Positions 37,979 through 47,695 of a DNA stretch of 64,000 bases are shown here, piece by piece (the stretch's first letter is position 1; each line of letters starts with the position of its first letter). The notes below the pieces were generated by a model. The model had not been told where the DNA came from. It did no database searches and was given only the letters and a program-made list of their open reading frames with translations. This DNA is from Dimorphilus gyrociliatus (taxonomy: Eukaryota > Annelida > Polychaeta > Dinophilidae), in NCBI GenBank assembly GCA_904063045.1, contig CAJFCJ010000018.1, positions 496,001-560,000 of the forward strand, given 5' to 3'. The position numbers were made by a program, and so were the translations under genes.

Positions 37979-40191
37979 TTAAAGTCCAGAAGCTGGTAAA
38001 AGAAAAATCATAACAGTAACATTATGTCGGGTTCCAGCTAAAATAGCAGCTTGAGTTAACTTTTCTGCCATGGCGTTGGCGAAACCTCTTTGAACTCTCT
38101 GCCTATTTTCTTCTACTGTTTGGCTTGATTCAGACCATGTATCCTCTCCGAGCATTATTGTAGCATGACTTTCGTCTGATTCTGAAGAAGAATCCGATAA
38201 AGTTGATCTTGTGAAATTACTGAAAACATCAGAACTATTTTCTGATTTATTATCATCCTCTATAGATTGTTTAGATAAAGGCTTGTTAAGATCATAACTG
38301 ATTCGTGATTGAACAGCGCTTAATATAACGCTATTCTGTTCAACCAAGGCTCGTACACTTGATGTGCAATGTATAGTTGGAGGTAGGCGATTACTTGGCA
38401 AAATTTGGAGGAGTAGAGTTGCAACTTCATCGGGAGTAAATACATCCCATACTCCCTTAGATGCAATAACAACAAATTGAGAAAAGTTATCCAACTTGAC
38501 CGTTATTGTTGAAGGTTTCCTAATCACAAATTTTCTCAAATCAGGATCGCCATGATTTCCAAGTCCTCTCGTTGTAGGTAAAACCCCATTGACGCACTTC
38601 TGATCCTTACTGGAGCTTAATTTTCCTCCTTGTTTAGTAACCCGGGCGACTTCAGCGGGATTTTTAGTGGAATGCTTTTTCGTTAACATGTAAGGTCTAT
38701 TTGCTCTTACCAACATTGCTTCAGAATCTCCTTTAATATAGAAAGGAAACTTTTAGATATTTTTAATGAACTTGTTTAGAACAAAATAATATTTAAAATC
38801 TTGATAAAAATACAAAAATATATATTACCACAGTTTGCAATGTGCATGTATCCAATTTGCTCAACTCTATTAATATCTGACGAAGAACTTTCATTCACTG
38901 GTCGTGGTCTATCTAAGCTATCCACCAAAATAGTCACTGTTGAACAACCACTCCACCTAACCTTTGAATTTTCTTCTTTCCCTAATGAAAGCAATAAGTC
39001 AGTTTGGAAGTGGGCTTTTTTAAAACAATCTGATATTCTTGAATTGTACATATCATCTTTATTATCATTTAAAGACTTGTTAGTAAGATTCTGTGCTCTT
39101 TCATTAATATCCTCAAGCTGCAATTTTTTTGTAGAAGATTCAATGATTTGTTGAACGATATCCTGGCTAATTTCATGCAATTTTGCTTTCTCTGAATAGG
39201 AAGATATTGGTCTACAATGTGATTTATGGTCTTCCATATGATCTTTTTTGATGTATGCAGAAGATGCTTTGTTAATAGTACAAGTACAACGTATAGACGA
39301 ATCAAATTTAATCATTTCATGCAGTAAAAAGTGATGTAATTCTGTAGCAGCAACGTGAGCTGCTCTATGTCCTCCGTATCCGTCGAAAACAGCAAAATAT
39401 GCTTTTCTAGGGTCATTACCAAAAGAATCCTGAAAAACTTTAGTATCTTCCATTTGTTCTTTCCAACGCTCGTTCTTATGACAGCACCAAGACACTGCTA
39501 GAATGTTTAAATTCGAACAATTTAATGAATTCGCTTTAACATTTACGTCAACATCGTCTCGAACTTGGCGGAAAGGTTCATATGTTTGATCCATGTGAGA
39601 TCGAACAAGCTCATAAGCTTTATCTATTTGACGTATAAGTTTTTGATCAATTAAATCATTTCCATTCGATATTTTTTTAAGAAGTAGCAATCTTCTATCC
39701 ATAAGAGAGTCGACGCTTTCTGGCATCATTCCTCTAGGAATAAGGTGTAAAACTAAATCTATATGCATTATATGTGTAATTGCAGCATATTACAACTAAA
39801 AGTACCAACTGTTTGTATTTTAAAGTGACCAGAGCTTCATGATACTTCTTATGTTCATGTAAAGCCCGTACATCGATGTGCTGAGAGCACTCTTTACACT
39901 GTTAAAGCTATAATGTAATACTTTTCTATATTTTACTTGATTATGTACCTGTAACGTTATATAGGGCTTGAAATCAACTGTCGTGGTTTCCGACGCCTCG
40001 CTCTCTGAAAATAATAATATAAGAAAACTAAGTATAATATATCCCGCCTCTACAGGTAACGATGGGAAGAATAAACCTTTCTTCCGTTCATAATCTCTTT
40101 TTCTAGAACAACACATGGAATCATAGTCCGGTGGATTCCAATCTGCAAACTCTTTTTGATCACCGTAAGAAATTGAACTATCGCTAGCCAT
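37979..40191 (-). CDS. PP2C-fold (PPM) protein lacking metal ligands, predicted pseudophosphatase
   Basis: Exons about 40054-40191, 39949-40002, 39810-39880, 38829-39758 and 37979-38730, roughly 640 residues. The PPM fold is clear: RWKEQMEDTKVF, YFAVFDGYGGHRAAHVAATEL, WSGCSTVTILV, IANCGDSEAMLVRA, VNGVLPTTRGLGNHG, FVVIASKGVWDVF and RHNVTVMIFLL. The first metal Asp (FDG) and the MED acidic pair are kept. The usual ASDGLWD is ASKGVWD (Asp to Lys), ALGD is GLGN, and the C-terminal DN(M/V) Asp is His. These are the positions of human PPM1A D239 and D282. A long insertion (about 39000-39300) separates the early strands. It is probably a binding or regulatory protein rather than a Mn2+/Mg2+ phosphatase. 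It resembles the PP2D1-like group, an assignment I hold loosely. The joins around 39758-39880 are not fully resolved. Confidence 0.82.
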
Positions 40192-40400
40192 GAGAACAAT
40201 GAAGTGCGAAAGGTAAATCTCGCATACCGAAAAGTAAATATACGATATTCAATAATAGTCAATAAATATTCATCCAATAGATATGATCGAATTTTACACT
40301 TATTAATGATCTTATATCCACTAATTTCAGTATATTTGTTTTACATTACGAAAAATTGATATTTTTTTATAAATAAGATGTCCCGCTGCAATGTCCTTAC

Positions 40401-40490
40401 CTGACCCAATTCTGAAGTACATATCTTCAGACAGTTCATCAGAACTTCCACTCCAAGACGAGTCTTCATTGTCAGATCTCTTGGATTCCT
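40401..40490 (-). CDS. candidate upstream exon of the PP2C-fold gene
   Basis: On the minus strand a 90-nt open block lies between an acceptor (TTTTCAACAG) and a donor (GTAAGG). It encodes an acidic, Ser-rich peptide (DNEDSSWSGSSDELSED) in one frame. Position and strand fit an alternative 5' exon of the PP2C-fold gene, but I could not join it in frame without doubt. It may also belong to an unseen transcript. Confidence 0.35.
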
Positions 40491-41603
40491 CTGTTGAAAA
40501 ATTCTTTTAATTGCTAGCAAACATTAAAACAAAGATGCACAAAAAGGAAATACATATACACATGCAAATCTCTTTTCTTTAGATAATTCGAATCTGATAA
40601 TTAATTTACTCTATTTGCTTAACGTAATTTTTTAAATTGTTGTTAGTCAACGAAATACTAATTGTTATTTATATAAATATGAATATGATTAAAGAGATAT
40701 TGTTAAATATTATGGCAAGTAAAGAAGTCTCGAGTTATTTTTTCTATACCCTACCCCAGTTAGACATTATCTAGGAACTGAGCATAGAAGATAGGAGCTG
40801 AGCTTTATAAAACTGACAATGTTGTTGCTAGAGATACAATGAGCAAAATATTCTTCAAAATCTCATTTATCTCAGAGCTAAGCAAAAAGTCTTTAAAACC
40901 AAAGTTAAGGCTCTATAAATGTCTATTTTCAGTGAGTCCAATAATAATATTCTAATACAAATTATGGAATAGTTTAACTAATATTATGCTATTTTATAAT
41001 AATAAACTCGTATTCTAGAAACTGGTATAAATGAAGCGGAAAAATTACAACTTTTTGAATCCTCCGATTCTTTAAAATCTTAAAACTTATTAATGTTAAA
41101 GTACTTTTTTAAAAATTACTGCAAATAATTTAGGGACAATTAAATATCAACTTGACTATATAAATTTAATTTAAATCTGCGAGAAAGTAAAACAGACCGA
41201 CGACAAAAATAAAAATATCGAGCAATAATTCAACACATGTATATATTCAATAATTTTCCTGCAGATTTAGTCAAATATTTATTGAAGAAATTATCCAGAT
41301 TTTGTCCAGATACGACAAAGCTTTATAAATGGAAATTTTAGTTTATAACATTTTAAATCTGACAGATTAATATCCTATTAAATTGTTTGCAAACCAGCAC
41401 CATCTACCGGTTTGATTATAGTCAGAAATGTAACCAAATCAGCTATTTCAAAATGGCTTCGCGCGATTAGAGGGGCGACGCCATTATACTAATCTGGCTT
41501 TATATTTACTGTGTATGCACTATGTACTTCTGAGCTCGTAGGCCTAAATATTATAAAATTCATTATATATTCAACGTAACAAAATAATAAACACAACAGG
41601 TTT
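40491..41603. other. intergenic region between PP2C-fold gene and HEXIM
   Basis: About 1.1 kb with no coding signal. AAAATGGCT near 41450 is a YY1-like word close to the HEXIM 3' end. Confidence 0.5.
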
Positions 41604-42239
41604 TTAATCTTGCATTTCTGTTTGCAAGTCCTCTAAGAGAGATTCATTTCCACGTTCTGTATCGAGAACAGAATCACTGCCGCACCTTCGAACTCGAGGT
41701 TCCTGGTCTTGGGATTCTTTATGCTCAAACTTCATTTTTGCATGCAATAGGGAGTTTTCATCATTGAGGCGAAGGTTTTCACGACGTAATGTTTCTATTT
41801 CCTTACGCAATTTTCCTGTCTTATCGAATTTGGACTCCAAACTCAAACACTCTCTTACCAACTCCTCTTTTGTCAACGAGTACAAGCGCTCGACTTGATA
41901 CGAACGATATTCTTGTGAAAACTCTTTTGTTAAAAAGTCAGGATTAACACGGATATCTTCCTCGAGAGATGTATCTTCTTCGTCCGAAGATTTGTCGAAG
42001 TCGGGCGTAGTCGCCCCGTGTTGGTCAATCAAAAACTGAGTCGTATTTGACGGTGCTGTTGCTTGAAATCCATTATCTTTCTTTTCGACAGAGTTTTCAG
42101 TATTTTTCAAGTAAGGGCGCCACTTTTTCGAATGATGAGCGCCGCCTTTCTGCTTCCTACGAATCTTCTTTTTTTTTCCGTCAAGACTGTCGCCAGATGG
42201 CGTGCGAGCCCGGAATAGCGCGTTGTCTTCTATTTCCAT
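41604..42239 (-). CDS. HEXIM: HEXIM, 7SK-dependent inhibitor of P-TEFb
   Basis: Intronless, 211 residues from the first ATG (42239, MEIEDNALF). HEXIM genes are usually single-exon. The basic RNA-binding motif is KKKKIRRKQKGG followed by KKWRPYLK, matching the KHRR...W(K/R)PY segment that binds 7SK RNA. The P-TEFb-inhibitory motif PYNTTQFL is PSNTTQFLIDQHG. An acidic stretch (DEEDTSLEEDI) follows, then FLTKEFSQEYRSYQVERLYSLTKEELV, the conserved start of the Cyclin-T-binding domain, and a coiled coil (IETLRRENLRLNDENSLL) that dimerises. It should sequester CDK9/Cyclin T in the nucleus with 7SK RNA. The tyrosine of PYNT is serine here. The frame is open a further 13 codons upstream without an ATG. 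Confidence 0.93.
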   Translation of the reverse strand: MEIEDNALFRARTPSGDSLDGKKKKIRRKQKGGAHHSKKWRPYLKNTENSVEKKDNGFQATAPSNTTQFLIDQHGATTPDFDKSSDEEDTSLEEDIRVNPDFLTKEFSQEYRSYQVERLYSLTKEELVRECLSLESKFDKTGKLRKEIETLRRENLRLNDENSLLHAKMKFEHKESQDQEPRVRRCGSDSVLDTERGNESLLEDLQTEMQD

Positions 42240-43559
42240 ATTTTCCAACGCTATGTTAAACTGTGATGAATTTTGCAACTCAAGTTTTCAATCCAAACGC
42301 TAATAGATAGCGCAATAAGACAATAGATTTGAAGTTAAAGTTCGTTTTGCAAACAATTTTTGTCAGTTCACACATTTGAGCTGCTTGCAATAACTATTCA
42401 CTTCGAACTAAACCGCTTGTTTATATACATATTTACGACCGGTGAACAGCTAATATAATGTAAATCTCCGCCGAAAATAGCACCTCACATAATCCATTTC
42501 CTATGGATTCCCCATAAAATTGTCTCAATCGAATCCTCTCATTAGATATTTATAGTTACAAGACATGGAAAAATTATACAAAATAGTGATAAATTATTAA
42601 AAGACGTATAAAAATTCTCTGATAGATTTCGTGGCGTATTAATTCTGAACTTTATAGGGAGCTTTTATTTTCGTAAATACCAGTTAAATTTTGTTTTTGA
42701 AATAGCAGATTAATTTTTTCATCAAATGTTTTTAAGTTTACCATTATATCAATTTGATTTATTTATAATTAACATATTACCTTGACACTACAACTCGAAC
42801 CCGCCAAACTCTTACGTACAGAACTTTCTCCAACGCTTTGGAAGTCAGCTTTCACGCGACTTAGAAATTCTAGCAGATATAACTATTAAAACAAAAATGT
42901 TTTACAATGCTACTTTTAAAACCTAAAATATAAGGATGTTTACAGCAAATATGTATCATATTTTGAACAACATTAGTATGAGTACTTATGAAAATCTTTC
43001 GATGAATCGTTTGTTTTAACTAGCGACATCTAGTGCCGTTACAAATTATTTCATTAACAGATATGTACAAAACATTGTAGTCCCTGTTTTAAATAAAATA
43101 CCAAAGTTTTATATATCTGGGCGGGACAAAAACCCTTTAGTTAACGAGAAATGATTGAATTATAAGAACAATTAAATAAAGGATGAAAATTTTTAATAAA
43201 GTACCTTTATTGTTTGCTACTTAAGAGAATATACACATTATAGTGAAATAAAAATTTTAAAAATATTATAGTATCATCAAAATTTATTTATATAATATCA
43301 GTGTTAGCTCGTAAGGCTTATGCACAAAATTTTCCAGTTGTTTGTGATAATAGATATCGAACAACCTTAATTATGCCATCTATTTTATTTTAGAGCAAGT
43401 AAACTTAGTTAAAGATATTTTAAAGCTGCAAGTCTTGAGCGGGTAACTAAAGTTAAACGTCGTCCTAGGACAATGTTACCATGGAAACAGTCTACGAAGT
43501 GAAGTCTATCGTTTGTCCTCCATTTCAGAAAATAATTTCAACTTGCAAACATTGGAGAG
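42240..43559. other. divergent intergenic region between HEXIM and the pLGIC gene
   Basis: About 1.3 kb between two gene starts, so both promoters should be here. I see no exon, tandem repeat or recognisable RNA gene. Confidence 0.5.
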
Positions 43560-46500
43560 ATGGCTGATCAAATTTTAAGAAGCGTTGCCAGATATTCTTC
43601 TGCTGATAGAATTAAGGTATTGTAATTTGATTTTAGAAGTTTTCTCCATAGTTTTTAACTATTTAAATAAAGGTATTTTATTCAGCATTTTAAAAATTTT
43701 CCATATCTAAAATAGGGAATAATACGAATCCAGTTTTAATTTTATAATATATATTATTTATGGTTCGAAAACATTTTGCACAGTTTAAGGTTCTCAGTTC
43801 TAATAAATATTTCGTAATAAAGTTGATTTAGGTTACTGCAGGGCTAATTTCACGAGCAGCGTCTCATTAATTCTACCCGTCCGATTATTGATCAAATCGG
43901 CTAAGGCGATAGTGCATTTGCAGTGCAGGCTATGCACAGGTACAGAGACGATCTTCCGATGTTCCGACTCTTCTGCACACAAATTAAAAATTTCGTGTTT
44001 TGTTAACATGTCTCGAAGGACTGATTCGACTGTGTGCTCTTTAGTAAAGACAATAATACCAGCAGAATTCAGGGTGAGTTGAAGGAAATTAAATTAATCA
44101 GATGGAAGAGTTTATGTTTATCTTTCTATCTTTTGATTTAGAAAAATTATTCCATTCATGTTTTGATGATAATGTAGAAAGAGCTATTTTTCATTTAGAC
44201 ACGACACATTTATTATAATTATATGCAAGGGTCTAAAGAGCATAAATTCTTTAGTTCTTAGAAAAAATCCATTTGAGCTTATCAAAAAATATTTTAAAGA
44301 CAAATGTACTATTATGCTTAAAATTTACAATCTTTTTTTCACATTTTAAGGCATCAATGAAAAATATTTTCTAAGGCTGACTTGGAATGTATGTAGTCAG
44401 CCTCTGATTTATTGATTCCCCAAACTTGCATTTGCTATCGTATTATTTGTGCATTGATATTTATTCATCATTATTACTAGTAATAAAATGATATCTTATA
44501 TTCCATGTGTGACAATTGTCAACATTTTTCTCATAAATGGTGCATAATACAACTAGAAATACACGTAATATTTTATAGGTTAGAGCATTTTATATATTAA
44601 GAGTATAATTGACAACAGCAGAGTTTTTTTTTAACACTTATTGATATTATCAAACCAACCCTTCATTTTTATTCTCATGTGAAAAAAATTCTAGGTGTTC
44701 TATTATAAATTTTCTTAGACAATGGAAAACTACAGTGATATGAAGTTGGATGATAATTTTATTGGAGGAAAACAGCTGGGAGCTCCGGTAAGCCCGGCAT
44801 GGAGTATTTTTAGATAGAAACACAATTATTAGAATGTTTAAACCCAGTAAACTGCAAAGTTCGATAAAAGTATGAAGTGAGGTGGTCATTTAGATGTGGA
44901 AATTTTAAATTATTTAGTAGTGTCTTGGTTGAAATGAAAGTTTTATTTTAAATTTCTTAGCGTTGTCAGCTTATTGACATGCACACTTGTCTGTTGGTTC
45001 ATATTCGACGCAGTGCGGCGCATAAGAAATATTTGTTTATTTTACTTACCTACTAAATAATAATTCTCTCATATAATAACTTTCAAAATTTATAGAAAAC
45101 AGTTTTGATTCACGTAACGTTCCTAAAACTTGGAGAAATCAACACATTAAAGGAACAATTCGAAGCTGATGTATTAATTCGTACAAAGTGGAGGGAACCT
45201 TCCCTTGATCGACGTGAAGCAACAGTAAAAGTCTGAATAATAAATATTAGAGATTAACTTTACTAACCAAATTCTGTTTAGCATACAACGAATGAAATCG
45301 AATTCTCGGGATTCTGGTCCCCGCGAATATTCGTTGACAACTGCATAGGTGATTTCAAAGAGACATCCTCTAAAGCTTTGGAATATAATGAAAATGGCGA
45401 AGCTTATCTAGTAGAGAGGAAAAGAGTTAAAGGATGGTTTATAGAAACCCTAGAGTTATGGGATTTTCCTTTTGATGTTCAGGTAGTAAACATAATATTT
45501 TGGATTTATTTGAGAATACATCTATGTATACAGGATCTTTCAGTAACTATAATGTCGGATACTCCATCTACTGAGGTGGATTTGGTTGAAGATCCTGAAG
45601 AAATTCATCGAATTTATAAACAATCATTCGTTGATGAACAAGAATGGTTACTTTATAAATGTATAGAATCAGAGAAGAAAGAGTTACTTAAAGATAGAGC
45701 TGATCCAACTGTGAGAAGGTCTGCTTTGACAGTTAAATGCAGAGCAGCAAGAAGACCAGCATATTTTCTCTACAACATGTTTTTGGTTACCGTAAGTTGC
45801 AAAGATAAAAATTAATTTATATCTGCATTAAGCTATCTCTAGCTATATTATTGTATTAATTAAATCTATAAGACGAAACAAGATAAACATGAGTTAAGTA
45901 TTGCTATCTTTTTGTAACAGTTTCTCATTGCCGTACTTGCTTTCGTAACTTTTGCCGTTGAACCAAATCTGGTTCAGAACCGCTTACAATTAAGCTTTAC
46001 TCTGGTTTTGACTGCTGTTGCATTCAAGTTCGTCTTAAATCAAAGCTTGCCGAAGATTTCGTATCTGACTTATCTTGATAAATATATTCTTGCAACACTG
46101 ATTGTCTTAGCTATAGTTTGTTTTTGGCATGGTGGACAGACTCTCATTTCTGATCGCCAGAGCGCTAAATTTAAAGATCAGATTGCTCTCATCATATTTG
46201 CCGGAATATACTTGGTTTACAATGCCCAGTTCTTAGTTGGAATTATTCTAGGGGTTAGATAAAATAAAAATGAATCAAATTTAGTCTTTTTGATATTTGC
46301 AGCCTTGCAAGAAGAGAAGAGAAATGAAAAAGAAAGAAGAAGAATACATTGTAAGTATAGTATCACTTTTCATAATATGTTATGCCTTTCAATGTAGCTA
46401 ATTATAAATCAATAGATACTTGTTTAGTAGATGTCAAACTCTTATTTTTCTTTTGCTCCTTTTCATAAATCGTATGAGCAGAATGTTGTAGAGCGCCAAT

Positions 46501-46577
46501 CACTTAATCTTAGAGAAAAACGAAGATCATCGTCGGATAAAATTAGAATTCGAAATGAGATATCCATCAACTATTAA
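43560..46577 (+). CDS. pentameric ligand-gated ion channel subunit without the Cys-loop cysteines
   Basis: Exons 43560-43616, 44719-44787, 45096-45224, 45282-45482, 45534-45791, 45921-46253, 46303-46350 and 46482-46577. Every intron is phase 0, giving 396 residues. The ligand-binding domain ends with FPFDVQDLSVTI. Here the Cys-loop aspartate-proline core is kept, but both cysteines are absent: the Cys after FPFDxQ is Asp. Four membrane segments follow: M1 RRPAYFLYNMFLVTFLIAVL; M2 LQLSFTLVLTAVAFKFVLNQ followed by SLPKISYLTYLDKY, a very typical M2-M3 loop; M3 ILATLIVLAIVCFW; M4 IALIIFAGIYLVYNAQFLV. The M3-M4 loop is only about 15-20 residues, as in bacterial channels. No signal peptide is visible in the first exons (MADQILRSVARYS). 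The tail after M4 is basic. An alternative last exon at 46716-46856 is listed separately. Ligand and ion selectivity are unknown. Confidence 0.9.
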
Positions 46578-46715
46578 CTACTTGCATGGCTTTATTAATA
46601 TAGAGATATTTTAGGTATGAGCTTTAGATCATGAAGTTTTCATCTCCGTTTAGAATTATTGCTACTTTTCAACTGATATTCAGTTGTCCTGTTAATCATT
46701 TGAATTTCTATTTAG

Positions 46716-46856
46716 AATACTGTCAAGAAACAAAGTATTACGAGGAAAATGTTGATGTTGCGCAGAAAAAAGCATAGTGCTAATAAGAAAAACTTAACTC
46801 TAAAGAATGAACATCTCTCATCTCCCCTGAATCCTGCTAATCCAGCCAGCGTTTGA
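46716..46856 (+). CDS. alternative terminal exon of the pLGIC gene
   Basis: TTTAG acceptor, then AAT ACT GTC in phase 0, and an open frame of 46 codons (basic, with KMLMLRRKKHS, ending NPANPASV) to TGA. It can follow the phase-0 donor at 46350 exactly as the 46482 exon does. Both exons begin with an Asn codon and encode Lys/Arg-rich tails. Using it would give a 411-residue protein. It lacks direct evidence of use. Confidence 0.55.
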   Translation, partial: NTVKKQSITRKMLMLRRKKHSANKKNLTLKNEHLSSPLNPANPASV

Positions 46857-47421
46857 ACATGTTGATACTCAATTCCCTAATTTTTTTGATGTTGTTTGAA
46901 TATCCGCCTTTCTAAATTATCAAACTGGCGATTTCTTGCCTGATTGTACACCATCAAAACTTGATTTAACAAAATATTTTGCTTTGAACTGCTGTCGTGA
47001 CTTTAATTATTGTTTTCAGTTTTGTATGATACACTACATGAATGTATTAGTGATTAAGTTTAATGCTCTTCTCATAATTATAGAATAAAGACAAATAATA
47101 AACTGTCAATCTTGTTCAACTGTCACACTGTAGAAATAGCGATTGATCACTATTAACTGGTGATGTATTTCTAAATAATTTGGAAACTGTACTAAGCAGA
47201 AATGTTCATTTTAAGGTATATTAAGTTCTTCGGGAAAGGTCAGAGAATCAATTTTGATTATAGGTTTAAGCCAAGTATTAAAATTATAAATAATACATTT
47301 ATATTAATATATTCGTTCATTTCCATGACAAATATAGCTAATTAGAAATTTTATAGAGTTATGTGATGTGTAAGAAAGTTTTAAAAATATGAATGTTTTA
47401 CTATGTAATGCTCAAGCTTTC

Positions 47422-47431
47422 AAAATGGCGG
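47422..47431 (+). promoter_or_regulatory. AAAATGGCGG (YY1-like) element upstream of CLASP
   Basis: Same 10-mer as the two near the Sp gene, 265 nt upstream of the first CLASP ATG and in the same orientation as the gene. It is a plausible start-site element; function is inferred. Confidence 0.35.
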
Positions 47432-47695
47432 TGACCAGTCCGTCTATATGAGAAATTTAAACACACTTCGTAAGGTATGAGCGAAATAATTCTCGTAAAA
47501 GACTTATTTATTTTTAAATTAGTTTATGATTTCAAATTCAAAAGAACAATTATTCTATAGTAAAATTTTTATTCATATGATATACGAAAATAAAGGTGAA
47601 GGTCGTGTATATGCAAAGAAAAATCCCTGTCAGAATCTGTAATTTAATCATAAAATGAAGCATCGCTAGACACTTGTAACTTCACTCTGCTTATA

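Noticed and set aside
43888-44082. Cys-rich 64-codon ORF between the first two pLGIC exons
   Set aside because: The flanking exons join in phase 0 without it, and I find no proper acceptor in frame. It could be an alternative exon but is not supported.
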